From an uncultured Clostridia bacterium (lineage in GTDB: Bacteria > Bacillota > Clostridia > Christensenellales > Borkfalkiaceae): a stretch of 14,068 nucleotides of DNA. Every line of letters begins with the position of its first letter. Position 1 is the first letter of the stretch. Positions 6,515-13,321 of this stretch are shown here, in pieces. The stretch is taken from the NCBI GenBank assembly GCA_934273135.1, contig CAKQSU010000008.1:1-14068 (forward strand). The letters run 5' to 3'. The position numbers and the translations under genes are program-made. The notes beneath the pieces were generated by a model that worked only from the letters and a program-made list of their open reading frames with translations, had not been told where the DNA came from and did no database searches.

Positions 6515-9500
6515 TTATTCCTCATCGGAATTGCTCTTTGCAAATGAATCTGCAACCGCACCGATGACGAACGATATACAGTAGATGACGGTGACCCAGA
6601 CGAATACGGTGAGCATCGCTCTGGTAACTACGGGAATCGCGGTCTCCCAGGCGGGGGTAATATTCTCTACCGCGGTATCGCCCGTGAATCCGTTCATGGT
6701 GTTACTATTGACTACCGTATAAAGGATCTTCTTCGTAGAGTCTCTCATCGCCCATGCGAATTTACCGTATCCCTCCGAATAGCTGGAGAAATACAGGCTA
6801 TTGCCGTCTTTATCAGTGGGATTCTTTTCGCTTGCGGGCTGACCGTCGGGCAAGTCGTTGCCGTTCAGAACGCCCTGTTGAGGACTGCAGTAAAGTCTGC
6901 CCGAGTTATAGTCGGAAACCACGTAACCTCTCATGCCGTATTCCGCGCGGAGCACGGTGTTGCAGAAGCCCTGCGCGCCCGTCCATTTCGCGCCCATACG
7001 GTTCATACCCGTCATTATGCCGAGTACGGATTTGGGGGTAAGTTTCGTATCTACTTCCACGGCGACCTCTATCGCTCTGCCGTAAATTTCACGAATCGAC
7101 TGTTCGTTTGCCCAGACGTTCACGCCCGCGCGGTGCGTTTCCTGATCGTTGAGTACGCCGTGTTTTGCAAGCACGAACATACCCATCTTATGAGCGCCCG
7201 CCGCCTCATAGCCGGCAGCCATGCCCGTAAGGAAGCCGTCTTCGGAATAGTATTCGAACTGTCTTCCGCAGTACGCGCCGCGGTGAATATTGACGCCCAG
7301 ACCGTATATGCCGTTATAACCTGCCCATATACCTTCTTCGCCCGTCTGTTCGCCAAGACGTTGTATAAATTCTTTATTGTACGTTGCGGCGACGATACCG
7401 TTACATACAAACGTTGCCGGTTTCTTCGATTTATTATCGGGGTCGCGGGTCTCCGAGAAGCCTCTGAATCCGCTCTGGCTGGGAAGTCCGCTATCCGTGC
7501 GGCACTGTACCGGTCCGAGTCCGCCGTTTTGCTGTGAAGAGCTGGGCGCGTTTATTGATTCGATTCCGTTGGTAAAGCGCAGACCTTCCTGCAGGATATA
7601 ACAATATTCATCCCAAGTAACTCTGTCAAGAAGAGTATCCCAAAGAGGATCGTTATAGTCCTTACCGCGAAGATAGATAAGTTTTATTTCATCAAATAAT
7701 TCGTCGCCTTCATAGAAGCCAACCTCACCGTAAGTCGGATAAGGCACATCGTCTTTTTCAACAGCGGCGCACTTCTGCGCTTCTACAAGTGCTTGGGCCG
7801 CGGTAAGATTGATTCTCTTTCCGCAGGTACCCGCCCAGTCGCTTCTCGTCGTGTAAACCTGAGAGGTCTCACCCTCCGCGAATATTCCCGCTTTGGTAAA
7901 GTCCACGTCGTCAAACTGGTTGGTGATTTTATCTACGCCGTAGTTGGCTTTCTGTCCTTCGTAGTGCTCCAGATTCTCAAAAGCCGCATTTTCGTTCTCT
8001 ATAAATTCATTGGTGGAATAAGTTTTATTGTTGTAAGCAATATATTTACCCCATACCATGTCCTTGTCGCCGTCGCTTCTGCGCGCATTTTTGAAAATCT
8101 TCGAAGTATCTACCGTCACGCCGTTCTGCGCCTTGTACTGAAGAATATTGTTTTCGGCGTCGTGCGCGTCCTTCGCCACGGTCAAAAGGTACTTATCGCT
8201 CTGATTCTCCGAACCGATGACGTAAGTCTTTTCAACGTTTGCGTCGTATGCGGCAAAGTATTTTTCTTTTACTTCTATTTCCGCCGTGACGGTTTTGCCC
8301 GCTTTGACCTCTACCTTGGTAAAGCCGATGAGTTCCACCGCCGCTTTTTCAACGCCGTTTGCTATATCTTTTGCGGTATAAGGCTTTTGCAGATATACCT
8401 GTACCACTTCCTTGCCGTCGACGGCAGAAGTATTTGTTACGTCAACCGTTACGGTATAGGTCTTATTCTGGGCATTTTCCGTTACCTTCATATTGGAATA
8501 TTCAAATTCCGAATAGCTCAGACCGTAGCCGAAGGGGAAAGTTACCGCCTTGCCGTAATCGAAGACGCCGGCTTTGTCCCGCCCCGTCAGAATATCCTCA
8601 TAACGGGTTTCGGTATACTTATAACCGTTGTAAATACCCTCCTGGTACGCTATGTAATACTTGTCGTCATACTCGCCGTCCAGCGTCGTCTGATAGCCTT
8701 TCAGAATCCCCGAATTTGCATATTCGATCGCGCCGAAATTGTAATATACGGGATTGTATTTACTGTTCGCCCAGAAGGTATCGGCAGTTCTGCCGGAGGG
8801 ATTCACTTCCCCGGTAAGCAGTCTGCCTATGCCGTTTGCACCGTACGTTCCGATGGCGCCTATCCACATGCAGGCGTCTATGCCGTAAGCTTCGTCGTTG
8901 ACAAAATCGCACATGAGAGGACTTGCCGCGTTTATCAGAACGATTATGCTGTCAAGTTTTCCTTCGGCTTTGAGCGCCTTCATGCCCTCCAGAACCGATC
9001 TCTCGTTCTCGGTCAGTGCAAGCGAATCGCCGTGCGACTTTTCCTCGTTGTTGTTCGCCTGTCTGTTTACGATTACTCTGTTTCCGTCGCCCGCCATCGT
9101 TTCGGTATCCATGGTGGTGTCCATGTACAAATCTATCGCTTCGCCGGAGTTACGGGCAAATACCGCAATCCCCGCTCTCGCTTCCGCCGACTTCGAATCG
9201 GGAAGTTCCGACCAGTTGGCGTCACGTACGGTAAACTGCGACTGTTGCGTGCCGCCGCCCGTAAAGGTACCGCCCCTTGCGCCCACGGTCATAAAATCCG
9301 TCTGCGGTTTGCTCTTATACCAGTCGTTCAGGGGCTGGTTTACCGAGAGTCCTGCCGCAGTCAAGCCCTGTTCGAGTGTTACCAGATCGGATTTCGCATT
9401 GCCTACGCCGGAGCCCTGACCGGTGATTACCGTATAGTAAGACGCAAAGCCGTAAAGATTTACGGAATCGCCTTTGGAAAGGGGGAGCGCGTTGTTTTCG

Positions 9501-9772
9501 TTCTTCAAGAGAACGGTGCCCTCTTCCATGGTTTCTTCTATAATGTCTTTCGTCGCGGCTTTTACTTCCGCCATGTTATTGAATTTTGTCTCATAATACA
9601 TTGCGCCTTTCACGTCGCCGGTGCCTATCGAAGTCTTAATACCGAAGAAGCTGTTTATCGCACCCTTATTGCCCAGCATTATGGGGCCCGCCACCACTAC
9701 TATTCCGTAAAGGAATAAAGTGACGTTGAAAAGAATTTTAAATACAAGATTGGTTTTCTTTATCGCTTTCAT
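6515..9772 (-). CDS. membrane-anchored GH3 glycoside hydrolase, reversed domain order
   Basis: A 1085-residue GH3 enzyme, intact, likely releasing sugars from beta-linked oligosaccharides at the cell surface. The start ATG 9772 has AGGAGG 10 nt before it, inside the end of the preceding gene; the longer frame to 9868 lacks such a site. Order: membrane helix (~10-33); GH3 C-terminal domain (~80-335, with TGQGSGVGNAKSD and FARNSGEAID, whose Glu211 may be the acid/base); FPFGYGLSYSEFE (412-424); Fn3-like domain (~425-535); a linker; TIM barrel (~720-1015) with GLGVNIHRGAYCGRQFEYYS, KHGVLNDQETHR (870-881) and nucleophile Asp954 in YVVSDYNS; C-terminal membrane helix (~1050-1074). Most GH3 enzymes carry the barrel first; swapped forms are known from rumen Clostridia such as Ruminococcus albus and Butyrivibrio. 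Anchors at both ends are unusual. Substrate unknown; beta-glucosidase is the default guess. Confidence 0.93.
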   Translation of the reverse strand: MKAIKKTNLVFKILFNVTLFLYGIVVVAGPIMLGNKGAINSFFGIKTSIGTGDVKGAMYYETKFNNMAEVKAATKDIIEETMEEGTVLLKNENNALPLSKGDSVNLYGFASYYTVITGQGSGVGNAKSDLVTLEQGLTAAGLSVNQPLNDWYKSKPQTDFMTVGARGGTFTGGGTQQSQFTVRDANWSELPDSKSAEARAGIAVFARNSGEAIDLYMDTTMDTETMAGDGNRVIVNRQANNNEEKSHGDSLALTENERSVLEGMKALKAEGKLDSIIVLINAASPLMCDFVNDEAYGIDACMWIGAIGTYGANGIGRLLTGEVNPSGRTADTFWANSKYNPVYYNFGAIEYANSGILKGYQTTLDGEYDDKYYIAYQEGIYNGYKYTETRYEDILTGRDKAGVFDYGKAVTFPFGYGLSYSEFEYSNMKVTENAQNKTYTVTVDVTNTSAVDGKEVVQVYLQKPYTAKDIANGVEKAAVELIGFTKVEVKAGKTVTAEIEVKEKYFAAYDANVEKTYVIGSENQSDKYLLTVAKDAHDAENNILQYKAQNGVTVDTSKIFKNARRSDGDKDMVWGKYIAYNNKTYSTNEFIENENAAFENLEHYEGQKANYGVDKITNQFDDVDFTKAGIFAEGETSQVYTTRSDWAGTCGKRINLTAAQALVEAQKCAAVEKDDVPYPTYGEVGFYEGDELFDEIKLIYLRGKDYNDPLWDTLLDRVTWDEYCYILQEGLRFTNGIESINAPSSSQQNGGLGPVQCRTDSGLPSQSGFRGFSETRDPDNKSKKPATFVCNGIVAATYNKEFIQRLGEQTGEEGIWAGYNGIYGLGVNIHRGAYCGRQFEYYSEDGFLTGMAAGYEAAGAHKMGMFVLAKHGVLNDQETHRAGVNVWANEQSIREIYGRAIEVAVEVDTKLTPKSVLGIMTGMNRMGAKWTGAQGFCNTVLRAEYGMRGYVVSDYNSGRLYCSPQQGVLNGNDLPDGQPASEKNPTDKDGNSLYFSSYSEGYGKFAWAMRDSTKKILYTVVNSNTMNGFTGDTAVENITPAWETAIPVVTRAMLTVFVWVTVIYCISFVIGAVADSFAKSNSDEE

Positions 9773-9777
9773 AATTC

Positions 9778-10245
9778 TTATCTTCCTCCTTTTTTCTTGT
9801 TCTGAGGCAAATACATCGCCACAGAAGCTATGATAAACGACAGCACAAACGAGAATAAGCTCATCCATTCGGCGGTAGGCAGAGTAAACAATTTACCGAG
9901 CGAAAAACCGTCGAAGAACAGCGTTGAAAACACGTCTACGATGCCGCCCGCACTTGCAAACGCAAAGAGCGCGCAAGCGTCGCATGCCATAAGGATTACG
10001 GGTGCAAGAGTCGAAGTTTTTCTGAAGAGAGAAAAGACGATAAAAAGTATTACGCCGCACACGGACGCCACGATAACGCCCGAATTGAAAAGTTCAACCG
10101 ACACAAAATTGTAAGTTATGCTCTGTATAAAGGTCAGAAGCCACGCCACAAGAGCGACATAGCAGCCGTACGTCTTGGTGAGAACGGTTTCTTTGATTTC
10201 GTTCCCGACCGAATTTAAAAAGGACATAGATTTATTTTTTTCCAT
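9778..10245 (-). CDS. four-helix membrane protein preceding GH3
   Basis: A 155-residue protein of no recognised family with four hydrophobic helices at about 27-47, 55-75, 79-103 and 126-146, and basic ends (MEKNK and NKKKGGR), which places both termini inside. AAGGAG lies 7 nt upstream of the ATG. It begins 17 nt after the CBM-like gene and ends 5 nt before the GH3 start, and its last codons hold the GH3 ribosome site, so the genes are co-expressed. Together with the unrelated-looking two-helix protein before the first GH3, it suggests these glycosidases work with a small membrane partner. No transporter or enzyme motif is visible. Confidence 0.87.
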   Translation of the reverse strand: MEKNKSMSFLNSVGNEIKETVLTKTYGCYVALVAWLLTFIQSITYNFVSVELFNSGVIVASVCGVILFIVFSLFRKTSTLAPVILMACDACALFAFASAGGIVDVFSTLFFDGFSLGKLFTLPTAEWMSLFSFVLSFIIASVAMYLPQNKKKGGR

Positions 10246-10262
10246 AGTTTCTCCTTATTCCG

Positions 10263-11255
10263 TTAAGCAACGACACCCATAACTTTTGCCGTACTCGTCA
10301 GGAGTATCGCGTCGAGGTTGCAGGGATTTTTTGTACCCGCCGTATCGCCGCTTTCAAAAGTGATTGTGTTTATGCCGCGTGTAAGCGTTAAAGTTACGGT
10401 TTCGAGATCGGCGGGCGTGAAATAGGTGCCGGTCTCGCCTGCGCCGGTCTGCAAGGACGCAATCGCGGAATTTTCTTTGCCGTTTACTTTAACCTTATAG
10501 TAATTTCCGAAAGTCTTGCCGTCCGGACGCTTACAGTATTTAATCGTAAGGACTACCTCGGCGTCTTCCGTGCAAACGATATCGAACTGAACCTTCATAT
10601 TGTTTGTCGTGAAGTTTCTGAGGCATGCGCCGCCGCTGCAATCGGCTCCTTCGACGGTATTGCCCGCGGAAGAGAGATAAGGCTTGTCTTCATTGGGCTG
10701 GACGAGTTTTTCCTCCGCCTGCAATAAGACGTTATCCTTATAAAGTTTTGCATTCTCGGCTTCGAGCAGAAGACTGTCTTTAAATTCAACGCCTTCCGTT
10801 GACACCACATTCACGGGAATATCCACTTTAAGATTCGGATAATATTTACTTACGACCGAAACCGATTTGACGTCCGCGTTGAGCGTTATCTCTTCAGCCT
10901 TATCATATATGTCGCCTTCCCCGTTAATGCTGAATCCGTATTCCGACGCAGGTAAATTTTCTATTTTTACCACGTGATCGATTGCCGGATCCTTTGCAAT
11001 TAAAGTTATATCCGTTTTTTCCTTATCGAACGAGAATGTATCCCCCGTAAGATAATCCGTTATGTAACTGGATTCGTTAAGACGTAACAGACCCTTTACC
11101 TCCGCCGTCTTCGAAACCGTCGAGAACTCTCCGCCGCTGAAAATCGACCAGAGCACATTCCCGATAAAACATACTGCCAGAACACAGACTATAACGATTG
11201 TTAACCATTTATGATTTTTGTTCCAAAAATCTTTTGTTTTTTCTGATAGTTCCAT
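10263..11255 (-). CDS. membrane-anchored protein with CBM6/35-like domain
   Basis: A 330-residue protein, first gene of the operon. GGAGAT lies 5 nt before the ATG. One membrane helix (~17-38) anchors it, with the rest outside. Residues ~45-155 look like beta-rich Ig-type sequence. Residues ~162-322 resemble a CBM6/35-type carbohydrate-binding module: LLEAENAKLY opening strand, SSAGNTVEGADCSGGACLR, paired strands VQFDIVCTEDAEVVLTIKY and NYYKVKVNGK, LTLTRGINTITF, and the closing NLDAILL typical of that fold. It probably holds glycan near the GH3 enzyme. No catalytic residues of a hydrolase are evident. The CBM call is by motif pattern and needs a profile search. Confidence 0.85.
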   Translation of the reverse strand: MELSEKTKDFWNKNHKWLTIVIVCVLAVCFIGNVLWSIFSGGEFSTVSKTAEVKGLLRLNESSYITDYLTGDTFSFDKEKTDITLIAKDPAIDHVVKIENLPASEYGFSINGEGDIYDKAEEITLNADVKSVSVVSKYYPNLKVDIPVNVVSTEGVEFKDSLLLEAENAKLYKDNVLLQAEEKLVQPNEDKPYLSSAGNTVEGADCSGGACLRNFTTNNMKVQFDIVCTEDAEVVLTIKYCKRPDGKTFGNYYKVKVNGKENSAIASLQTGAGETGTYFTPADLETVTLTLTRGINTITFESGDTAGTKNPCNLDAILLTSTAKVMGVVA

Positions 11256-11281
11256 TTTATATCTCCAAATTAATAATAACT

Positions 11282-11299
11282 CTGCAATTTCAATTGCAG
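11282..11299 (-). other. palindrome / hairpin before the CBM-protein start
   Basis: CTGCAATT-TC-AATTGCAG is a perfect inverted repeat. In RNA it folds as a 7-bp stem with a 4-nt loop, 15 nt upstream of the ribosome site. It shares the AATTGCA core with the repeats at the promoter (11614-11644), so it may instead be an operator in DNA. Confidence 0.55.
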
Positions 11300-11443
11300 G
11301 TGCGCCGAAATAGCCGCACGATTCGACCTATAACCAATCCGCGCGGACGATGTGAATGCCGCCGTGCGGAAAGTTGTGTTCCCCGCTATCTCCTGCCGCA
11401 GCCACAATGAAGTAAAAACCTGTGTTTCAATTTGAAAAAATCT

Positions 11444-11464
11444 TTAACTCTGTAATCCTTCCAT
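11444..11464 (-). CDS. possible six-codon leader peptide (MEGLQS)
   Basis: An ATG with a strong ribosome site (GAAAGGAG, 6 nt before it) opens a six-codon frame ending in TAA within the leader. Good ribosome site and early stop fit an upstream ORF, but no run of regulatory codons is seen. Confidence 0.3.
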   Translation of the reverse strand: MEGLQS

Positions 11465-11585
11465 CAAAGTCTCCTTTCTAATTTTTTTTAATACCTTCCC
11501 GGCTCATATTGCGCACTTTATCAGGCAAGAAAAATATTTTCTTTTTCAACAAAAATACGAAAATATCCCCGTATCTTTGTTAAAG

Positions 11586-11614
11586 ATTATACCACCCCCC
11601 TATGTGAATGTCAA
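11586..11614 (-). promoter_or_regulatory. consensus SigA promoter of the second GH3 operon
   Basis: TTGACA (11614-11609), a 17-nt spacer and TATAAT (11591-11586): both hexamers perfect. A run of G in the spacer is unusual. The strong match suggests the operon is held down by a repressor or by leader control. Confidence 0.85.
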
Positions 11615-11644
11615 TTGCAATTCTTCTTTACTTTCATTGCAATT
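11614..11644 (-). promoter_or_regulatory. paired AATTGCAAT repeats at the promoter
   Basis: AATTGCAAT occurs twice (11644-11636 and 11622-11614) with a 13-bp gap, a 22-bp period. The promoter-proximal copy abuts the -35 box and shares one base with it. The layout is that of LytTR-type sites, but each repeat also contains the palindrome ATTGCAAT, so a dimeric repressor binding each copy is equally possible. Confidence 0.5.
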
Positions 11645-11697
11645 TTTTTCTTTTTTGAAATCAAAGTTTTCAACAATGCCGGTTTTTTCCCGTACAT

Positions 11698-11728
11698 AAA
11701 AAAATGAGCCCGATATAATACCGAGCTC
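11698..11728 (-). terminator. Rho-independent terminator inside the truncated regulator frame
   Basis: On the minus strand GAGCTCGG and TCGGGCTC form a stem with one internal mismatch, followed by ATTTTTTT. It lies just beyond the point where the regulator copy loses homology and would stop transcription from the duplicated promoter before it reaches the second GH3 operon. Confidence 0.6.
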
Positions 11729-11898
11729 TCCCACAGAAAAGTTCTCTTTCGCTTCTTCCCCGAACGTCTTTATGTAACTTTGAAGTTGCTTTGCGTCCGC
11801 GTCGTTGTCCTCAACCACGATTATTTTTCGCATATCGTCCCCCTTTGTCGCGTTTTTTATCTCGTTTTCGCAAGCCTAACTTTATTGCCTTATTTTTT

Positions 11899-11927
11899 AA
11901 GATACACGCAAAACGCTTTTTTGTCAA
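11899..11927 (-). promoter_or_regulatory. duplicated two-component promoter
   Basis: Identical to the promoter at 4522-4550 (TTGACA, 17 nt, TATCTT). It now drives only the truncated regulator copy and should end at the terminator at 11698-11728. Confidence 0.65.
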
Positions 11928-12019
11928 TACCTTTTTGAAAATTTTTTTGATTTTTATTTTTAATCCCTCTTTTCTGCAATCGTCGTCGTTTTAGGTTTTT
12001 AGCTATTCTCTATATGAAA

Positions 12020-12044
12020 AGCGGGCGGTTTTCACCCGCCCGCT
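12020..12044 (-). terminator. Rho-independent terminator after the tail genes
   Basis: A perfect 9-bp GC-rich stem (AGCGGGCGG with CCGCCCGCT), 7-nt loop, followed by TTTTCAT in the minus-strand transcript. It lies ~40 bp after the stop of the tail-associated gene. Confidence 0.8.
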
Positions 12045-12061
12045 TTCCGCAAAAATATTGA

Positions 12062-12077
12062 GTTAATCGACTTATAG
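12062..12077 (-). repeat. 16-bp boundary repeat, copy B
   Basis: GTTAATCGACTTATAG, 4 bp beyond the stop of the tail-associated gene (12082). It is preceded by CAAAAAT and a short gap, as is copy C. Confidence 0.8.
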
Positions 12078-12081
12078 CCCG

Positions 12082-12489
12082 TTATTTAAGCCAAGCGGGC
12101 TTTGACGGAACAACTAAAGTTTTTGTCACGTCAAGCCATTTACTATACCAAGTTTTCAGCTCTTCGCGTTCGGCTTGGGTAAGGGTATCATACCAAAGCT
12201 CGCCGCGGTTTATTATCGGAAAACATTCTCTTTCGCGTTCTGTTCTGAGTTCTTCCGCTTCAACCTTTCTTGCTTCGGCAATAAGTTTTTCGCTACCTTT
12301 TCCTTTAACGATTGCGCCGTTTTCAAACTTATGATAGCCGTCCGTAACCGAAACGCCCGCAAAGTCTTTCATAAAATCTTCAACCGAAATATCCGTTTTT
12401 ATAAAGCCGTCGAATTTTTCTTGCGCGGTCGAAATTATGTAGCCGTTCTCGTCAAGCTCCAAAAAAATTTTTCTCTCAATCTTCTCCAA
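12082..12489 (-). CDS. phage tail-associated small protein (chaperone-like)
   Basis: A protein of ~135 residues. A GTG at 12498 opens the frame, but it overlaps the ribosome site AAGGAGG (12499-12505). The TTG at 12489 is 8 nt downstream of AGGAGG and is the better start, giving MEKIERKIFLELDENGY. The C-terminal part has REELKTWYSKWLDVTKT and ends PSKPAWLK, a pattern (WY..WLD, then P.KP.WL) familiar at the end of small proteins encoded after tail fibre genes in Firmicutes phages, probably helping tail fibre assembly or attachment. It follows the tail protein gene with 13 nt between them. Its last ten codons recur as a remnant at 4704-4736. Confidence 0.8.
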   Translation of the reverse strand: MEKIERKIFLELDENGYIISTAQEKFDGFIKTDISVEDFMKDFAGVSVTDGYHKFENGAIVKGKGSEKLIAEARKVEAEELRTERERECFPIINRGELWYDTLTQAEREELKTWYSKWLDVTKTLVVPSKPAWLK

Positions 12490-12502
12490 TTTTCTCACCT
12501 CC

Positions 12503-13195
12503 TTAAAAATGCGCGTCGATAATCGTAACCGAATAAGAGCCTGCCGCGTTAGAATCGGACAACGTAACGTTAAAATTCTTTCCGCTCCATGCTTTCTTCA
12601 TGTATCCTTGCTTGTTGACGTAAGTAAGGTCATTTATGGAAGTAGTTCCGTTCGCATACGATACTGCGAATATTGCTGTATTTTTTGCACTTGTAACCCA
12701 AGGCGCAATTATCACTATCGCCGAGCTATACATCGTCGACGCATATACCGTGGTTGCCGAAGTGCTTAAACTCACGGTCTTTGTCGTCACGCTTCCGTAA
12801 GTTCCGTCAAGTGCTTTAGCAGTATCGGCTTTCGTCGCACTGTCCGCTCTGGTTGCTTTGTCGGCGGTCGAAGCCTTGTCGATAGTTCCGTCAAGAACGG
12901 CTTTGATTTTTGCGGGAAGCTTGATAACGACGTCTTTGCCGTTAATCGCAGTCTTTTCTCCCTCGTTCGTGCCGTCCGAAATCCTTATCGACCCGATTTT
13001 CGCTTTCTCTATCGCCGCGTAAAGCTCTTCGAGCATGCCGTTCAGATTTGCCGCATTAAGCGGCGTTCCCGCAGAATAATTTCCGCCCGCAACTCTTCCG
13101 TCGGCAAACTCAAAGTCGTATAAATCCGAACTCCCCTCTACCGGCGTAAGTCTTATTCGCCCCGGAAACTCGGGGCTTCTGTCTTTAAATTCCAT
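12503..13195 (-). CDS. phage tail appendage / fibre-like protein
   Basis: A 230-residue protein whose N-terminus (MEFKDRSPEFPGRIRLTP, then YDFEFADG and GTPLNAANLNGM) matches the type of start I know from tail appendage proteins in clostridial prophages. Residues ~108-130 are a run of short Ala-Asp repeats (TADKATRADSATKADTAK), common in trimeric fibre shafts. The C-terminal 100 residues are rich in Ser, Thr, Val and Tyr, as in a receptor-binding tip. Ribosome site AGGAGA lies 12 nt before the ATG. It probably recognises the host surface. Whether the phage module is complete cannot be told, since only its end is in the window. Confidence 0.85.
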   Translation of the reverse strand: MEFKDRSPEFPGRIRLTPVEGSSDLYDFEFADGRVAGGNYSAGTPLNAANLNGMLEELYAAIEKAKIGSIRISDGTNEGEKTAINGKDVVIKLPAKIKAVLDGTIDKASTADKATRADSATKADTAKALDGTYGSVTTKTVSLSTSATTVYASTMYSSAIVIIAPWVTSAKNTAIFAVSYANGTTSINDLTYVNKQGYMKKAWSGKNFNVTLSDSNAAGSYSVTIIDAHF

Positions 13196-13303
13196 AATTT
13201 TTTTATTCTCCTATATATTTAATCTCTCTTGCGAACCGTTTTTTTGCGCCGTCCGCTCCGCGCGTTTATGTTTTTTGGAAGGCAAAACACAACAAAAATC
13301 CTC

Positions 13304-13319
13304 GTTAATCGACTTATAG
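13304..13319 (-). repeat. 16-bp boundary repeat, copy C
   Basis: GTTAATCGACTTATAG, 2 bp beyond the stop of the 233-residue gene (13322). Identical to copies A and B although the flanking sequence differs. Confidence 0.8.
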
Positions 13320-13321
13320 GC

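Larger units (their letters stand above)
11256..11579 (-). ncRNA. long structured 5' leader of the second GH3 operon (possible cis-regulatory RNA)
   Basis: About 320 nt separate the predicted transcription start (~11579) from the first gene. The part nearest the promoter is AT-rich; positions ~11290-11400 form a GC-rich island. In the transcript, CCGCAC (11369-11364) can pair with GTGCGG (11319-11314), and the same GTGCG can pair with CGCAC (11304-11300), so two structures compete. A hairpin follows directly before the ribosome site (11282-11299). I do not recognise a known riboswitch class. Confidence 0.4.
11600..11833 (-). pseudogene. truncated response regulator copy
   Basis: The frame starts with the same 34 residues as the regulator at 3745-4455 (MRKIIVVEDNDADAKQ..., two differences), keeps the start and ribosome site region, then diverges at 11732 into unrelated sequence (GELGIISGSF...) up to 11600. 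It lacks the phosphorylated Asp and the LytTR domain. A terminator lies inside the frame, so the mRNA probably ends before the stop codon. It is a duplication scar, not a working gene. Confidence 0.85.
11733..12111 (-). repeat. 379-bp direct repeat, right copy
   Basis: The counterpart of 4355-4733, same orientation and length, ~94% identical. Here the end of the tail gene is intact and the terminator stem is perfect, while the regulator is cut off. Differences cluster between promoter and terminator; the promoter itself is unchanged. Confidence 0.93.

Noticed and set aside
7793..9718. Long plus-strand open frame (641 codons)
   Set aside because: It is the complement of the GH3 coding sequence, lacks a ribosome site and has no protein-family motif. 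Other plus-strand frames were set aside for the same reasons.
11320..11334. ATTCGACCTATAACC as a fifth boundary repeat
   Set aside because: Only a partial match to the 16-bp repeat, without the CAAAAAT neighbour and not at a gene end; probably chance.
11290..11400. tRNA-like sequence (GGTCGAATC resembling a T-loop)
   Set aside because: No acceptor or T-stem pairing could be found on either strand.
11256..11410. A small gene or an N-terminal extension of the CBM protein through a TAG
   Set aside because: The frame is interrupted by TAG and by TGA upstream, has no ribosome site, and the annotated ATG has a good one. No other gene here ends in TAG, but the sample is too small to argue for recoding.
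12503..13195. Diversity-generating retroelement target in the tail protein
   Set aside because: No reverse transcriptase and no template repeat matching the C-terminal region are visible in the window.
4684..13319. Boundary repeats as integron attC sites or a CRISPR array
   Set aside because: The core does not match GTTRRRY with an inverted partner, the copies are far apart with genes between, and no integrase or cas gene is visible.
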